Positions 1-9,201 are shown, numbered from the stretch's first letter. The stretch is 64,000 nt of DNA from Candidatus Rokuibacteriota bacterium (GCA_003220225.1 QHRU01000055.1:1-64000), one strand, 5' to 3'. Notes: generated from the letters alone by a model not told the origin. Program-made: numbers and translations.

Positions 1-2
1 GC

Positions 3-1529
3 GAGGCGAGCAAGATGCTGACCCGCGTGCTGGACCTCAAGCGCCTGCTGCCGTTCATCAGCAAGACGGTGGTCGAGGCGACGGGAGTCGAGGGCGTTGT
101 CATCTATCTCCAGGACGAGGACGGATTCCGGCGGGCGATGGCCCAGCGGCGGAACGAGGCGAGCGACTTCCAGGCGCCCGAGGCAGCGCCGGCGTCGGCG
201 ATCGCGGCGCTGGCGCGGGTGCAGGAGCCCCTGGTCGCCGATGAAGTGGCGCGGCAGATCGTGACCGACGCGGATCGGATGCTGAATGACGATCTCGCGG
301 CCACCAACTGGGCGCTGCTGCTGCCCGTCATCTCGGACGATGGCCTGATCGCGTTCATCGCGGTGGGATCGAAGCTTTCCGGGGATCCCTTCTACTCGCA
401 GGATCTCGACCTTCTGATGACGCTGGCGAACCAGGCAGGCATCGCCATCAAGAACGCGCGGCTGTACGCGCAGGTCGTGCTGGCCAACGAGTACATCGAG
501 AACATCGTGGCCACGATCGAGAGCGGCGTGGTCGCGATCAACTCCGCCGGGCGCATCGCGATGTTCAACCGGGCGGCCGAGCGGCTTACCGGGCTGGCCG
601 CTGACGAGATCAAGGGCCAGACGGCGGCGCGGCTGGCGTCCTGCCTGAGTGAGCCGCTGCTGGCCAGCGCGGGCGACGGCGCGGCGCGCACGCTGCCGGA
701 GATCGAGCTGCCCGGCGCCGACCGCGCGCGGCCGGTGATGTGCACGACCTCGGCCCTTCGCGATCCGGACGGGATCGTGCTGGGCGCCGTCGCGGTGTTC
801 AGCGACCTCACGCCGCTGAAGGAGCTGGAGGTCGAGCGGCGACGCGCGGAGCGGTTGGCCTACTTCGAGGTCCTGGCGTCGGGCATCGCCCATGAGATCA
901 AGAATCCGCTGGTGGCGATCAAGACGTTCACGCAGCTCCTGCCACGACGCTCGAGCGAGCCGCAATTCGTCGGCGAGTTCGGACGCATCGTCGGGCGCGA
1001 GATCCACAGGATGGAGCGGGTCGTCGACCGGCTGCGCACGCTGGCGCACCCCGGCCGGCGTCCGGAGCACGTCGTGGACGTGCGGGCGCCGCTCGCCGAG
1101 GCCCTGGAATTCATGCAGGCGACCTTCGACGAGAAGGGCGTGACGATCGGCGCCAGTCTCGGTGACGCGCCGTACCGGGTGCTCGGCGATCACCAGAACC
1201 TCGAGCAGCTCTTCCTCAACCTGCTCATGAACGCCCACGAGGCCACCGCTCCCGGGGGCGCGCTCAGCGTCGGGGTGACGCGCGACGGGGAGCACGTCAC
1301 GGTGACCGTCGCCGACACCGGGCCCGGCATCGCGCCCGAGCTGCTCGAGAAGATCTTCGAGCCGTTCTTCACCACCAAGCAGCGTGGCTCGGGCCTCGGC
1401 CTCGCCATCTCGGCGGGCGTCGCGCAGGCGCACGGCGCGCGGTTGCGGGCGGCCAACCGTCCTGGTGGCGGCGCCATCTTCTCCGTGGAGTTTCCGCTCG
1501 CGCCCGTCTCGGCCCCGGTGATCGTGTGA
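3..1529 (+). CDS. GAF-PAS sensor histidine kinase, 5' end outside the window
   Basis: A canonical two-component histidine kinase. Counting from the first ATG (position 15), a GAF domain spans about residues 10-155, a PAS domain about 160-275, the dimerisation/phospho-acceptor domain about 285-350 and the ATPase domain about 375-500. The phospho-acceptor motif GIAHEIKNPL places the His at 293. The N box (NLLMNAHEA), G1 box (DTGPGIA), F box (FEPFFTTK) and G2 box (GSGLGLA) are all intact. The frame stays open through the first bases of the window and the GAF domain begins almost at the ATG, so the true start probably lies upstream. The stop overlaps the GTG of the next sensor gene by 4 bp, so the two are co-translated. 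No transmembrane segment is visible in the part present, which suggests a cytoplasmic sensor. The partner regulator is not identifiable. Confidence 0.9.
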   Translation, partial: EASKMLTRVLDLKRLLPFISKTVVEATGVEGVVIYLQDEDGFRRAMAQRRNEASDFQAPEAAPASAIAALARVQEPLVADEVARQIVTDADRMLNDDLAATNWALLLPVISDDGLIAFIAVGSKLSGDPFYSQDLDLLMTLANQAGIAIKNARLYAQVVLANEYIENIVATIESGVVAINSAGRIAMFNRAAERLTGLAADEIKGQTAARLASCLSEPLLASAGDGAARTLPEIELPGADRARPVMCTTSALRDPDGIVLGAVAVFSDLTPLKELEVERRRAERLAYFEVLASGIAHEIKNPLVAIKTFTQLLPRRSSEPQFVGEFGRIVGREIHRMERVVDRLRTLAHPGRRPEHVVDVRAPLAEALEFMQATFDEKGVTIGASLGDAPYRVLGDHQNLEQLFLNLLMNAHEATAPGGALSVGVTRDGEHVTVTVADTGPGIAPELLEKIFEPFFTTKQRGSGLGLAISAGVAQAHGARLRAANRPGGGAIFSVEFPLAPVSAPVIV

Positions 1530-3484
1530 ACACCGTCCTGGTCGTGACGCCGGACGACGCGCTCCGCACGCGGCTGCTGCGGGGGCTCGGCGGCTTCACG
1601 ATCTTCGAGGCGCCCTCGGACAACGAGGCCATCAAGACGCTGCGCCTGGTCGAGATCGACCTCGTCCTGCGCGACAGCGCCGGCCCCGCCGGCGCCCTCA
1701 GCACCTTCGTGAGCGGCGCCCGCGACGTCGCGCCCGCCGCCCTGGTGGTGGCCGTCGGCGCCGCCGGCGAGGAAGAGGCGACGGCGGACTTCATGGTGCC
1801 CGACGGGTTCACCACGCGAGAGCTGGATGCCGTCCTGCGGCACGCCCTGGACAAGCAGCGGCTCGTCCGCGAGATCAAGATGCTGCGCGCGCCGTCCATC
1901 CCCTTCGCGCCCGCGCGCGCCGTCGTCTCCGACGAGACGTCCTGGGACAACGCCGCCCTCGCCCGCGTGCTCAAGGCCTTCAGCCGCGTCTTCGCGGCCG
2001 GCTTCGACCTGCGCCGGGTGCTCGACACGTTCCTCGAGGCCATCGGCGACGTCGTGCGGCCGACGCGCGTTGCCGTGCTCCTGCCCGAGGTGGACGGCCG
2101 CGAGTTCCGCATCGCCGCCCACCGAGGCCTCGCCCCGCAGATCGTGCAGTCGGTGCGGCTGCCCGCCGCCGAAGGCCTGCCGCGCTGGCTCGCCGCCCAG
2201 GGCCGCCCGATCGCGCTCCACGACGTCACCGACCCCGAGCTCGTGCGCGAGCTGAAGCTCCTGCAGGGCGTGGTGGCCACGCCGCTGCTGGCGCACGGTG
2301 ACCTCGTCGCCATTCTCGTGCTGGGCCAGCCCGTGTTCGGCACCGGCTACTCGCGGGCGGAGATCGAGACGCTCTTCGACCTCGTCACCCAGCTCGCGAC
2401 CGTCATCCGCGACATCGCGCTGCACCAGCAGCTCGAGCGGGAGAAGGAGTTCACCGAGCGGATCCTCTCGCACATGTCGAGCGGCGTGGTCACGATCGGC
2501 CGCGACCAGCGGGTGGGCATGATGAACCGGCGCGCCGAGGAGATCCTCGGCCTCTCCGCGCACGCCGTCGTCCACCAGGACCTGCGCGTGCTCCCCTCGC
2601 CGCTGGGCGACCTCCTGTTCGACACGCTGTCGTCGGGGCGGGCGATGCCACGGACGGAAATCCAGCTGGCACTGCGGCGCCTGTGGATCGAGGTGACCAC
2701 CTACGTGATCCGCGACGAGGAGAGCGCGCCCCTCGGGGCCGTGCTCGTCTTCGAGGACCTCACCGCCCAGAAGGAGCTGGCGGCCCAGAAGCGCGAGGCG
2801 GACCAGTTCCAGCTCCTCACCCGCGTGGTGGCGCGCATCGCCGACGAGATCAAGAACCCGCTGGTCTCCATCAACACCTTCATCGAGCTGATCGGTGAGC
2901 GCTACGACGATCCGGATTTCCGCCGCCACTTCTCCTCGGTGGTCCGCCGCGACGTCCGCCGGCTGGTGGAGGTCTTCGAAAAATTGGCCGGGCTCGTCAC
3001 CGAGGGTGAGTTAAACTTTGCCATCGTGGATGCGTATGAGGCCGTGACGCAGCTCGTCGAGGCGATCGACCTCGCCGAAGGCGGCCTGGGCAAGCATCTG
3101 CAGCTCGATGTGGCGCCGACCTCCGAGCCCTTCCCCGTGAAGGTGGATGCCACGCAATTGCGCAAGGCGCTCTCGTACCTGATCCGCTACCTGACCCACA
3201 ACTCGCCGAACGACCTCGCGAAGATCTCTCTCTCCGTCGGACGGCACGCCGAGCCCGACGGCGGCCACGACGTGCGGATCCTCGTCGGCTCCCGCACCGC
3301 CGCCGTGTCGGCCGAGAAGCTGGAGCGGCTCTTCGACCCCGTGCAGATGGTGCAGGAGAGCCTCATCGACGTCGGGCCCGCCGTGAGCCAGCGCCTGGTA
3401 GAGGCGCTCGGCGGCCGGCTCGGGGTGCGGCAGACGCGGCACGAGCTGTCCTTCGTCGTCTCGCTGCCGCCGGCGATCGCATGA
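1526..3484 (+). CDS. GAF-PAS histidine-kinase homologue with degenerate catalytic core (pseudokinase)
   Basis: A 652-residue protein with the same architecture as its upstream neighbour. A receiver-like N-terminal fold (about 1-120) opens MNTVLVVTPDD but lacks a clear phospho-acceptor Asp in the usual hydrophobic strand. It is followed by GAF (about 150-300), PAS (about 310-425) and a kinase-like C-terminus. The phospho-acceptor motif reads RIADEIKNPLV, so the expected His is Asp440. The ATP-binding half is also eroded: the N box lacks the usual NLxxNA pattern, and the DxGxG G1 box and GxGLGL G2 box are missing. GTG start at 1526, overlapping the previous stop; its own stop overlaps the next ATG by 4 bp. 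Because the reading frame is long and intact, it is more likely a scaffold or allosteric partner of the flanking kinases than a decaying gene. This is an inference. Confidence 0.85.
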   Translation: MNTVLVVTPDDALRTRLLRGLGGFTIFEAPSDNEAIKTLRLVEIDLVLRDSAGPAGALSTFVSGARDVAPAALVVAVGAAGEEEATADFMVPDGFTTRELDAVLRHALDKQRLVREIKMLRAPSIPFAPARAVVSDETSWDNAALARVLKAFSRVFAAGFDLRRVLDTFLEAIGDVVRPTRVAVLLPEVDGREFRIAAHRGLAPQIVQSVRLPAAEGLPRWLAAQGRPIALHDVTDPELVRELKLLQGVVATPLLAHGDLVAILVLGQPVFGTGYSRAEIETLFDLVTQLATVIRDIALHQQLEREKEFTERILSHMSSGVVTIGRDQRVGMMNRRAEEILGLSAHAVVHQDLRVLPSPLGDLLFDTLSSGRAMPRTEIQLALRRLWIEVTTYVIRDEESAPLGAVLVFEDLTAQKELAAQKREADQFQLLTRVVARIADEIKNPLVSINTFIELIGERYDDPDFRRHFSSVVRRDVRRLVEVFEKLAGLVTEGELNFAIVDAYEAVTQLVEAIDLAEGGLGKHLQLDVAPTSEPFPVKVDATQLRKALSYLIRYLTHNSPNDLAKISLSVGRHAEPDGGHDVRILVGSRTAAVSAEKLERLFDPVQMVQESLIDVGPAVSQRLVEALGGRLGVRQTRHELSFVVSLPPAIA

Positions 3485-5790
3485 GGGTCAGCGCCGCCCC
3501 CGCGGGCGCCGCGCGTATCCTCGTCGTCGACGACGAGCTGGGGCCGCGCGAGTCCCTGCGCATGCTGCTCAAGCCCGCCTACCAGATCACCACCGCCGAC
3601 AGCGGACGCGCGGCCCTGGAGATTCTGTCCCAGATCCGGCCCGACGTCGTGATCCTCGACATCAAGATGCCGGAGATGGACGGCCTCGAGGTCCTCCGCC
3701 GCGTGAAGCGGGCCGATCCGACCATCGAGGTCGTGATGATCACCGCCTACGCGTCGCTGGAGACGGTCAAGCTCGCCCTCACCCACGGCGCCTTCGAGTA
3801 CCTGATCAAGCCGTTCTCGCGGCAGGACCTGGAGGACGTCGTGCGGCGCGCGCTCGTGCGGCGCCAGGCCGACCTCGGCGCGCGCGGCGAGGTGGCCACC
3901 CTCGTCGAGGAGATGCGGCGCCTCTCGGCCAAGACGCGCGAGCTGGAGGAAGTGGCGCGGCGCGAGACCACCGAGCAGTCGCTGCGCGTCACCCAGCTCT
4001 CGATCGTGCGCGAGATCTCCCGCGCGATCGTCGGCAATCTGGCCGTGGACGACGTGATGGCCGCGGTGTCGGCGCAGCTCCGCGCGGCGCTCGGCTACGA
4101 TAGCGTCAACCTGACGCCCAGCGAGCCGGCCGCGCGTCCCGACGACGCCGGCTGCCTCGTCGTGTGCCCCATCCGCGACGCGGAGGGGCCGCTCGGCTAC
4201 CTCGTCGCCGACAACCGCGCCTCCGGACGCCCGGTGGATCCGTGCGAGCGCGAGCTGCTCGAGATGCTCTCGGAGTACCTGGCCATTGCGCTCCGCAACT
4301 CGCACCTCTACGGCGAGATCGCCGACACCAAGCGCTCGCTCGAGCAGCTCATCGCCTCCGCCGGCGATGCCATCATCTCCGTGGACGCCGGCGACCGCAT
4401 CGACGGCTGGAACCCGGCCGCCGAGCGGGTGTTCGGCCGCGCCGCCGCCGAGGTCACCGGACGGCGCATCACCGAGCTGCTGCCCGAGCGCGAGTACCGC
4501 ACAGCGCGCGAGCGGCTCGCGCGCGGCGCCGCCATGGAGGTCTTCGAGACGACGCTGACGGCCGACCGCGAGACCCCCGCCGCCCTGGCCGTGACCCTGT
4601 CGGGCCTGCGCAACCGCCAGGGTGGCCTCGACGGCCTCATCGCGATCGCGCGCGACATCACGGCTCAGCGCGAGGTCGAGAACCAGCTCCAGCAGTCGGA
4701 GAAGCTGACGGCGCTCGGCCAGCTCGCCGGCGGGATCGCGCACGACTTCAACAACCTGCTGCAGGCGATCCTCGGCTACGCGCAGCTCATGAAGGCGAAC
4801 CCCACGGACCCCGCCCTGCTGCAGCGCTCGCTCGCCGTGGTGGAGTCGGCGGCCCTCGACGGGTCGGAGACGGTGCGCCGCATCCAGCAGTTCGCGCGGC
4901 TGCGGCCCGACGAGCGCTTCATGCCGGTGGACGTCAACCAGATCGTGCAGGACGCCGTCGCCATCACGCGGCCGCGCTGGGAGGAGAAGATCGCCCACGA
5001 CAGGCGTCCGATGGACTTGCGCCTCGACCTGCGCGCGAAGCAGCACATCCACGGCCGCTCGGCGGCGCTCACCGAGGTCATGACGAACCTCGTGCTCAAC
5101 GCGATGGACGCCATGCCCGACGGTGGGACGCTGAGCATCGCGACCAAGGACGCTGCCGACGCGGTGGTGGTCGTCGTGACCGACACCGGCATCGGCATGC
5201 CGGAGCACGTGCGGCGCCGCGTGTTCGAGCCGTTCTTCTCGACCAAGGGCGAGTCGGGCTCGGGGCTCGGCCTGTCCATGGCCTACTCGATCATCCGCCG
5301 CCACGGCGGCGACATCCGCGTGGAGAGCGAGCCGAGCCGCGGCACGACGTTCACGCTCGTGGTGCCCTGCGCCAGCGAGGCGCCCGAGCCGCCGTCCACG
5401 CCCTCGACGACGGCCCCCCGGCGCTCCGGGCGCGTCCTCCTCGTGGACGACGAACCTCAAGTTCTGTCGGCGCTGGCCGAGCTGCTGCAGGCGGCCGGTC
5501 ACGAGGTGAGCGCGGCGGCGAGCGGGGCCGCCGCGCTGAAGATCTACATCCCGGGTCGCTACGACGTCGTGCTGACCAACATCGGCATGGCCGGTATGAA
5601 CGGCTGGGAAGTGGCCGAGCGGATCCGCGCCGTGGACGTGAAGGTGCCCGTCGTGTTCATCACGGGCTGGGGGCTCCGCGAGGAGGAGCGCGCGCGCCTG
5701 TCCGCGCTGCGCGTGCAGCGCTGCCTGTTCAAGCCCGTCCGTCCCGATGAGCTCGACGCCGCCGTCCAGGCGGCCGTCGCCTCCGTCTGA
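3481..5790 (+). CDS. Receiver-GAF-PAS-histidine kinase-receiver hybrid sensor
   Basis: A 769-residue hybrid kinase. The N-terminal receiver (about 12-125) has the acidic DD pair (VVDDE), phospho-acceptor Asp60 in VVILDIKMPEMDG and the conserved Lys in IKPF. A GAF domain (about 165-280) and a PAS domain (about 285-395) follow. The kinase core carries His421 in GIAHDFNNLLQ, a motif typical of NtrB-like/HWE-unlike PAS kinases, with intact N (NLVLNAMDA), G1 (DTGIGM), F and G2 (GSGLGLS) boxes. The C-terminal receiver (about 645-765) retains its acidic pair and Lys, but its phospho-acceptor position is Asn700 (VVLTNIGMAGMNG), so phosphotransfer to it is not expected. ATG overlaps the previous stop. 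With the two upstream genes it forms a three-sensor operon with no DNA-binding output domain in view. Confidence 0.9.
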   Translation: MRVSAAPAGAARILVVDDELGPRESLRMLLKPAYQITTADSGRAALEILSQIRPDVVILDIKMPEMDGLEVLRRVKRADPTIEVVMITAYASLETVKLALTHGAFEYLIKPFSRQDLEDVVRRALVRRQADLGARGEVATLVEEMRRLSAKTRELEEVARRETTEQSLRVTQLSIVREISRAIVGNLAVDDVMAAVSAQLRAALGYDSVNLTPSEPAARPDDAGCLVVCPIRDAEGPLGYLVADNRASGRPVDPCERELLEMLSEYLAIALRNSHLYGEIADTKRSLEQLIASAGDAIISVDAGDRIDGWNPAAERVFGRAAAEVTGRRITELLPEREYRTARERLARGAAMEVFETTLTADRETPAALAVTLSGLRNRQGGLDGLIAIARDITAQREVENQLQQSEKLTALGQLAGGIAHDFNNLLQAILGYAQLMKANPTDPALLQRSLAVVESAALDGSETVRRIQQFARLRPDERFMPVDVNQIVQDAVAITRPRWEEKIAHDRRPMDLRLDLRAKQHIHGRSAALTEVMTNLVLNAMDAMPDGGTLSIATKDAADAVVVVVTDTGIGMPEHVRRRVFEPFFSTKGESGSGLGLSMAYSIIRRHGGDIRVESEPSRGTTFTLVVPCASEAPEPPSTPSTTAPRRSGRVLLVDDEPQVLSALAELLQAAGHEVSAAASGAAALKIYIPGRYDVVLTNIGMAGMNGWEVAERIRAVDVKVPVVFITGWGLREEERARLSALRVQRCLFKPVRPDELDAAVQAAVASV

Positions 5791-5810
5791 TCCCTGGCCC
5801 GCGATCCGAC

Positions 5811-7115
5811 TCAGCGCGTGGCGATCCGCAGCACGCGCACCTCCGCCCGGTCGCCGACCCAGTCCGTGTACGCGAACCGGCCCCCGTCGAGGAAGGTGAC
5901 GGCCGTGCGCGTGTAGCGCGGCAGGAACCGCCGGAAGACCTCCCCGCCGTCGGCGGCGCGCAGCACGACCACCGCGTCGCGCACGCCGCCGATCGAGAGG
6001 GTGCCGGACACGCTGAGCGCGATGAGGGTACCGGCCGCGTCGACGTCCACGCCCACGATGCTGCGTCCCTTGGGCACGCGGTACACGCCGCGTCCCGCCG
6101 GCAGCCCCCACGCGACGCGGTAGGGCGCGTCGTCGCGATACCCGTCCCAGGCGATCCAGCCGTTGCCGCCGACGCGACGGAACGTCATCGACAGCGGCTC
6201 GACGTCGCGCGGGCGCAGCGGGCCCCAGCGCACGCGGCCGTCCAGGCCGAGCGTCGCGAACGTGCGCTCGTTCAGCGCGACCGTCACCTCGCCGGCGCGC
6301 GCGTCGAATTCGACCGGCACGATCGAGCCGGGCGGCAGCGCGGCGAGGGACACGCGGCGCTCGTCCGTGCCCACCAGCGCGCGCACCAGCAGGGCCTGGG
6401 GCGGCGGCACGCCGGGGCCGTCGCTCACCACCCACACGACCCTCTCGCCGTCGCGCGAGAGCCGCGGCGCGGGCGAGGCCGGCGAGCGCGCGGCCGGCAC
6501 CGCCAGCGCGACGGCGGGCTGCCCCGGGTCGGCCCACGACCATTCCTGCGTGCCGTCCCGCGCCGTGCGCGTGAGCAGCAAGCGTCCCGACGTCGCCCGG
6601 GAGACCGGCGTCGCCGCCGCAGCGTTGGCGATCGGCGGCAGCGGCTCGACCGTGCAGCCGATCAGGCGCGCGCGCTCGCCGCCGGAATCCATCGCCCACA
6701 CCGCGCCCGGCACGCCGCCGTTGAAGAGCACGCGATCCGGGATCCGGCACTCGATCGGCCACGCCATCTGCTCGACCGCCGTCTCGGGCTCGATGAGGAA
6801 GCGCGTCGGGATCGCGACGAGGTAGAGCCACTCCGTCAGCGCGACGAGCGTGGGGACCACGACGAGGAGCGCGACGACGGGACGCGCCGAGCGCGGCCGG
6901 CGCGCCACCCAGTAAGCGACCAGTCCTGCCGCCAGCTGGAGCGCCGCCGCTGCCGCGAGGTCCGTGGCCAGCCAGGCGGGGTCCAGGCCCTCCCGCCGAA
7001 TCGTCTTGATCAGCGCCTCGCCGAGGAGCCACACCGCGTGCGGCCCCACGAGCGGCACCGCATAGACCGCGAAGGATGCGACGACGGCGACCACGGCGGC
7101 CCGGGCGCGGCTCAC
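5811..7115 (-). CDS. Membrane-anchored protein with a beta-rich extracytoplasmic domain, function unknown
   Basis: A 434-residue protein that I do not assign to a named family. The first 115 residues contain about three hydrophobic helices (around 7-30, 50-70 and 80-102) with arginines between them. The remaining roughly 310 residues are rich in short beta strands, Gly and Val, with repeating W-x(4-6)-G patterns such as VRWGPL and WIAWDGYR. This resembles a WD40/PQQ-like propeller or TolB-like folded domain outside the membrane. It is transcribed convergently with the hybrid kinase and divergently from the FecR-domain gene. An antisense frame across the kinase genes is much longer but has an Arg/Gly-rich shadow composition. 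Confidence 0.7.
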   Translation of the reverse strand: MSRARAAVVAVVASFAVYAVPLVGPHAVWLLGEALIKTIRREGLDPAWLATDLAAAAALQLAAGLVAYWVARRPRSARPVVALLVVVPTLVALTEWLYLVAIPTRFLIEPETAVEQMAWPIECRIPDRVLFNGGVPGAVWAMDSGGERARLIGCTVEPLPPIANAAAATPVSRATSGRLLLTRTARDGTQEWSWADPGQPAVALAVPAARSPASPAPRLSRDGERVVWVVSDGPGVPPPQALLVRALVGTDERRVSLAALPPGSIVPVEFDARAGEVTVALNERTFATLGLDGRVRWGPLRPRDVEPLSMTFRRVGGNGWIAWDGYRDDAPYRVAWGLPAGRGVYRVPKGRSIVGVDVDAAGTLIALSVSGTLSIGGVRDAVVVLRAADGGEVFRRFLPRYTRTAVTFLDGGRFAYTDWVGDRAEVRVLRIATR

Positions 7116-7288
7116 GAGGCCATGCTAGCCGTGTCCGAGGCGTTGGGGAGGCGACACTGTGTCCCGTCAGGCTGGCAACACGCGGCTAGCTTCTAACCAG
7201 TCGACGAACGACGTGGCGTTTCCATGCTGGCACGGAATGCGGCCTAAGCTCGCAATAAACATCGGGGGTGGAATTACTTCTGCATCTG
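7116..7288. other. Intergenic leader between divergent genes
   Basis: About 170 bases between the start of the minus-strand membrane protein and the sigma-54-like promoter of the FecR-domain gene. It is slightly less GC-rich than its surroundings. I see no gene in it; the short frames crossing it lack ribosome-binding sites. Confidence 0.4.
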
Positions 7289-7304
7289 TGGCACCTCCCT
7301 TGCT
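7289..7304 (+). promoter_or_regulatory. Sigma-54-type -24/-12 promoter
   Basis: The sequence TGGCACctcccTTGCT matches the RpoN consensus (TGGCAC, five bases, TTGCW), with the invariant GG at 7290-7291 and GC at 7302-7303 exactly ten bases apart. It lies 66 bases before the ATG of the FecR-domain gene, on the same strand. A start site near 7314 would leave a leader of about 55 bases. The match is by eye; no enhancer-binding protein gene is in the window. Confidence 0.55.
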
Positions 7305-7369
7305 CTATGAGTCCCCGCCGGGGGGCCGACGCGCACGGTGATGCCCTCGGAATCATTGGGGGCACTGTC

Positions 7370-8365
7370 ATGCGTCTCGGTCACCGCAGCACCCGTGTAG
7401 TGCTGGCGTCGGCGATCGCGACGTTGGCCATCGCCTCACTCGCGTCGGCTCAGGAGCGCGCCGGCGTCGTCACCACGCTCAAAGGCAAGGTCACGGTGGT
7501 TCGGGCCTCGTCCTCGGAGCTGACTCCCCTGAAATTCCGCGACGCCGTCTTCGTCCGTGACCGCATCACGACCGGCAAGGACTCGTTCGCGCGCGTCCTG
7601 CTCGGCGGCAAGGCCGTCGTCACGATCCGCGAGTTCTCCGCGGTGACGATCACCGAGGTGCCCGGCGTGGCCACGGTGGACGTCGGCGGCGGCCGCGTGG
7701 CCGTCGCCGTCGCGCGCGAGCGCATGCGGCCGGGTGACCTCGTGGAGGTGCGCACGCCCAACGCGGTGGCCGGCATCCGTGGCACCGTCATCGTCGCCGA
7801 GGTGTTCGACGCGCAGCGGTCCGTCATCACCGTGCTCAAGGGCGTGATCGACGTGACGCGTCTGGACGCCGGCCGCGCCGCCGGGCCCGCGACGATCCTC
7901 AACGCGCTCCAGCAGGTCACGATCACCGGCGCCAATCCGGTGCCGACGCCACAACCGATCCCGAGCGACGCCGCGCAGCGCATGGGCGCCGAGTTCCGGT
8001 CGGCGCCGCCGCGCGGAGCGCAGAGCGCGACCACGGCCGCCGTGAGCCAGGGTGAGATGGAGCGCGCGGCGAAGGACGTGGGCATCGCGCCCAGGCCGGC
8101 GACGACCGTCGCCCTCGCCGACAGTTCTTCCGGCAAGGGCAAGACCGCGCAGAGCGATCAGTCGGGCGACTCCGACAAGGGGAAGGGCACCAGCAGCGCA
8201 GGCTCCGGCTCGAGCACGACCGCCGTGGGCGGTGGCGCGGCGAGCATCGCGAGCAATCCGCAGCTCCTGAAGTCGTTCGACAGCTTCAGAGACACGATCA
8301 GGGACCTCAGAGAGGCCCAGCGGGAAGCGCAGCGCGAGCAACGTCGCAACACCCGCGACCGCTAG
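7370..8365 (+). CDS. Secreted FecR-domain protein
   Basis: 331 residues from the ATG at 7370, which follows a GGGGG stretch at suitable distance and begins a classical signal peptide (residues 1-27: positive n-region, hydrophobic core ending ASLASAQE). An in-frame upstream start would hide this signal inside the protein. Residues 30-165 form a FecR domain: a beta-rich segment with KGKVTVVR near the start, DRITTGKDSFARV, and the family hallmark RTPNAVAGIRGT around residues 125-136. The C-terminal half is a low-complexity Ser/Gly/Thr/Lys linker ending in a highly charged helix rich in Arg, Glu and Gln. FecR-fold proteins sense or bind periplasmic partners, but no FecI sigma factor or TonB receptor is nearby, so the role is open. 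The stop overlaps the convergent EamA stop. Confidence 0.82.
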   Translation: MRLGHRSTRVVLASAIATLAIASLASAQERAGVVTTLKGKVTVVRASSSELTPLKFRDAVFVRDRITTGKDSFARVLLGGKAVVTIREFSAVTITEVPGVATVDVGGGRVAVAVARERMRPGDLVEVRTPNAVAGIRGTVIVAEVFDAQRSVITVLKGVIDVTRLDAGRAAGPATILNALQQVTITGANPVPTPQPIPSDAAQRMGAEFRSAPPRGAQSATTAAVSQGEMERAAKDVGIAPRPATTVALADSSSGKGKTAQSDQSGDSDKGKGTSSAGSGSSTTAVGGGAASIASNPQLLKSFDSFRDTIRDLREAQREAQREQRRNTRDR

Positions 8366-9201
8366 CCGGCTCGCGCGAGCACCACGATTCCGAGGATCAC
8401 CAGCGCCGCCGCACCCACGTGCGGCGGCGTGATCGTCTCACCGAGCGCCAGGTGTGAGAGCGCCAGCGCGCTCACCGGCAGCGCCCCCGTGAAGACCGAG
8501 GCCGCGCTGGCCGGCACGCGCGCCACGCCGCGGGCCCAGAGCAGGAACGCCACCACCGTCACCACCACGCCGTAGTAGCCGACCAGCGCCCAGTCCGCGA
8601 GCGCCAGCCGGCTCAGCGGGAACGCGCGCATCTCCAGCAGCGCGGCGGGCAGGAACATCGCGAAGCCGAGCGCGCTGATGGCCGTCGCCACCACGAGCGG
8701 GGGCAGGCGCTGCGAGGCGACGCGGCTGCACACCACGAAGACCGCCTCGCCGACGACCGCGCCGAAGACGAGCAGGTTGCCGAGGAGCGGCCACGGACCG
8801 CGCGCCCCGAGCCCGCCGGCCGTGTTGAGCGCCAGGATCCCCGCGACGGCGAGGGCGACGCCGAGCGTGCGCGGACGGCTCCAGCGCTCGCCGAGCGCGA
8901 CGACGGCGAGCGCCGCCGCCACCGCCGGCGTCGTGCTCGTCACGATGCCGCCCTCGGCCGCGCTCGTGAACCTCAGGCCTTCGAGCAGGAGCACGTTGAA
9001 CGCGAAGATGCCCGCGAACGATTGCAGCGCCAGCACCGCGACGTCGCGCCGCGCCAGGCGGGGCAGCGGCCGCTCGACGAGCAGGACGAGGACCCCGAGG
9101 ATCGCCGCTGCCACCGCGAAGCGGAGGCCGGACAGCAAGAACACGGGCAGCCGGGCGACCGCGACCTTGCCGACGACGATGGAGCTGCCGACGATCGCCA
9201 T
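8362..9201 (-). CDS. EamA/DMT-family small-molecule exporter
   Basis: A ten-helix membrane protein with two EamA repeats, each of about 135 residues, typical of drug/metabolite exporters. The second repeat carries the family's acidic/Gly pattern (LALGETITPPHVGAAALVILG near the end). The ATG at 9201 is used here, but helix 1 appears to begin about ten codons earlier (LELTAAMAIVGSS), so the natural start may be a non-standard CTG near 9213 or lie further into the end of the tRNA thiolase gene. It follows ttuA on the same strand and converges on the FecR gene with overlapping stops. The substrate cannot be predicted. Confidence 0.85.
   Translation of the reverse strand: MAIVGSSIVVGKVAVARLPVFLLSGLRFAVAAAILGVLVLLVERPLPRLARRDVAVLALQSFAGIFAFNVLLLEGLRFTSAAEGGIVTSTTPAVAAALAVVALGERWSRPRTLGVALAVAGILALNTAGGLGARGPWPLLGNLLVFGAVVGEAVFVVCSRVASQRLPPLVVATAISALGFAMFLPAALLEMRAFPLSRLALADWALVGYYGVVVTVVAFLLWARGVARVPASAASVFTGALPVSALALSHLALGETITPPHVGAAALVILGIVVLARAG

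Noticed and set aside
3187-7032. A 1281-codon open frame on the minus strand opposite the sensor-kinase genes
   Set aside because: Its composition is Arg/Gly/Ala-rich without domain features and it is the antisense shadow of a clear hybrid kinase and part of the membrane-protein gene; long shadow frames are expected in GC-rich DNA.
7229-7246. A second TGGCACG sigma-54-like site upstream of the FecR gene
   Set aside because: The GC of the -12 element is not at the required distance (GG-N10-GC fails).
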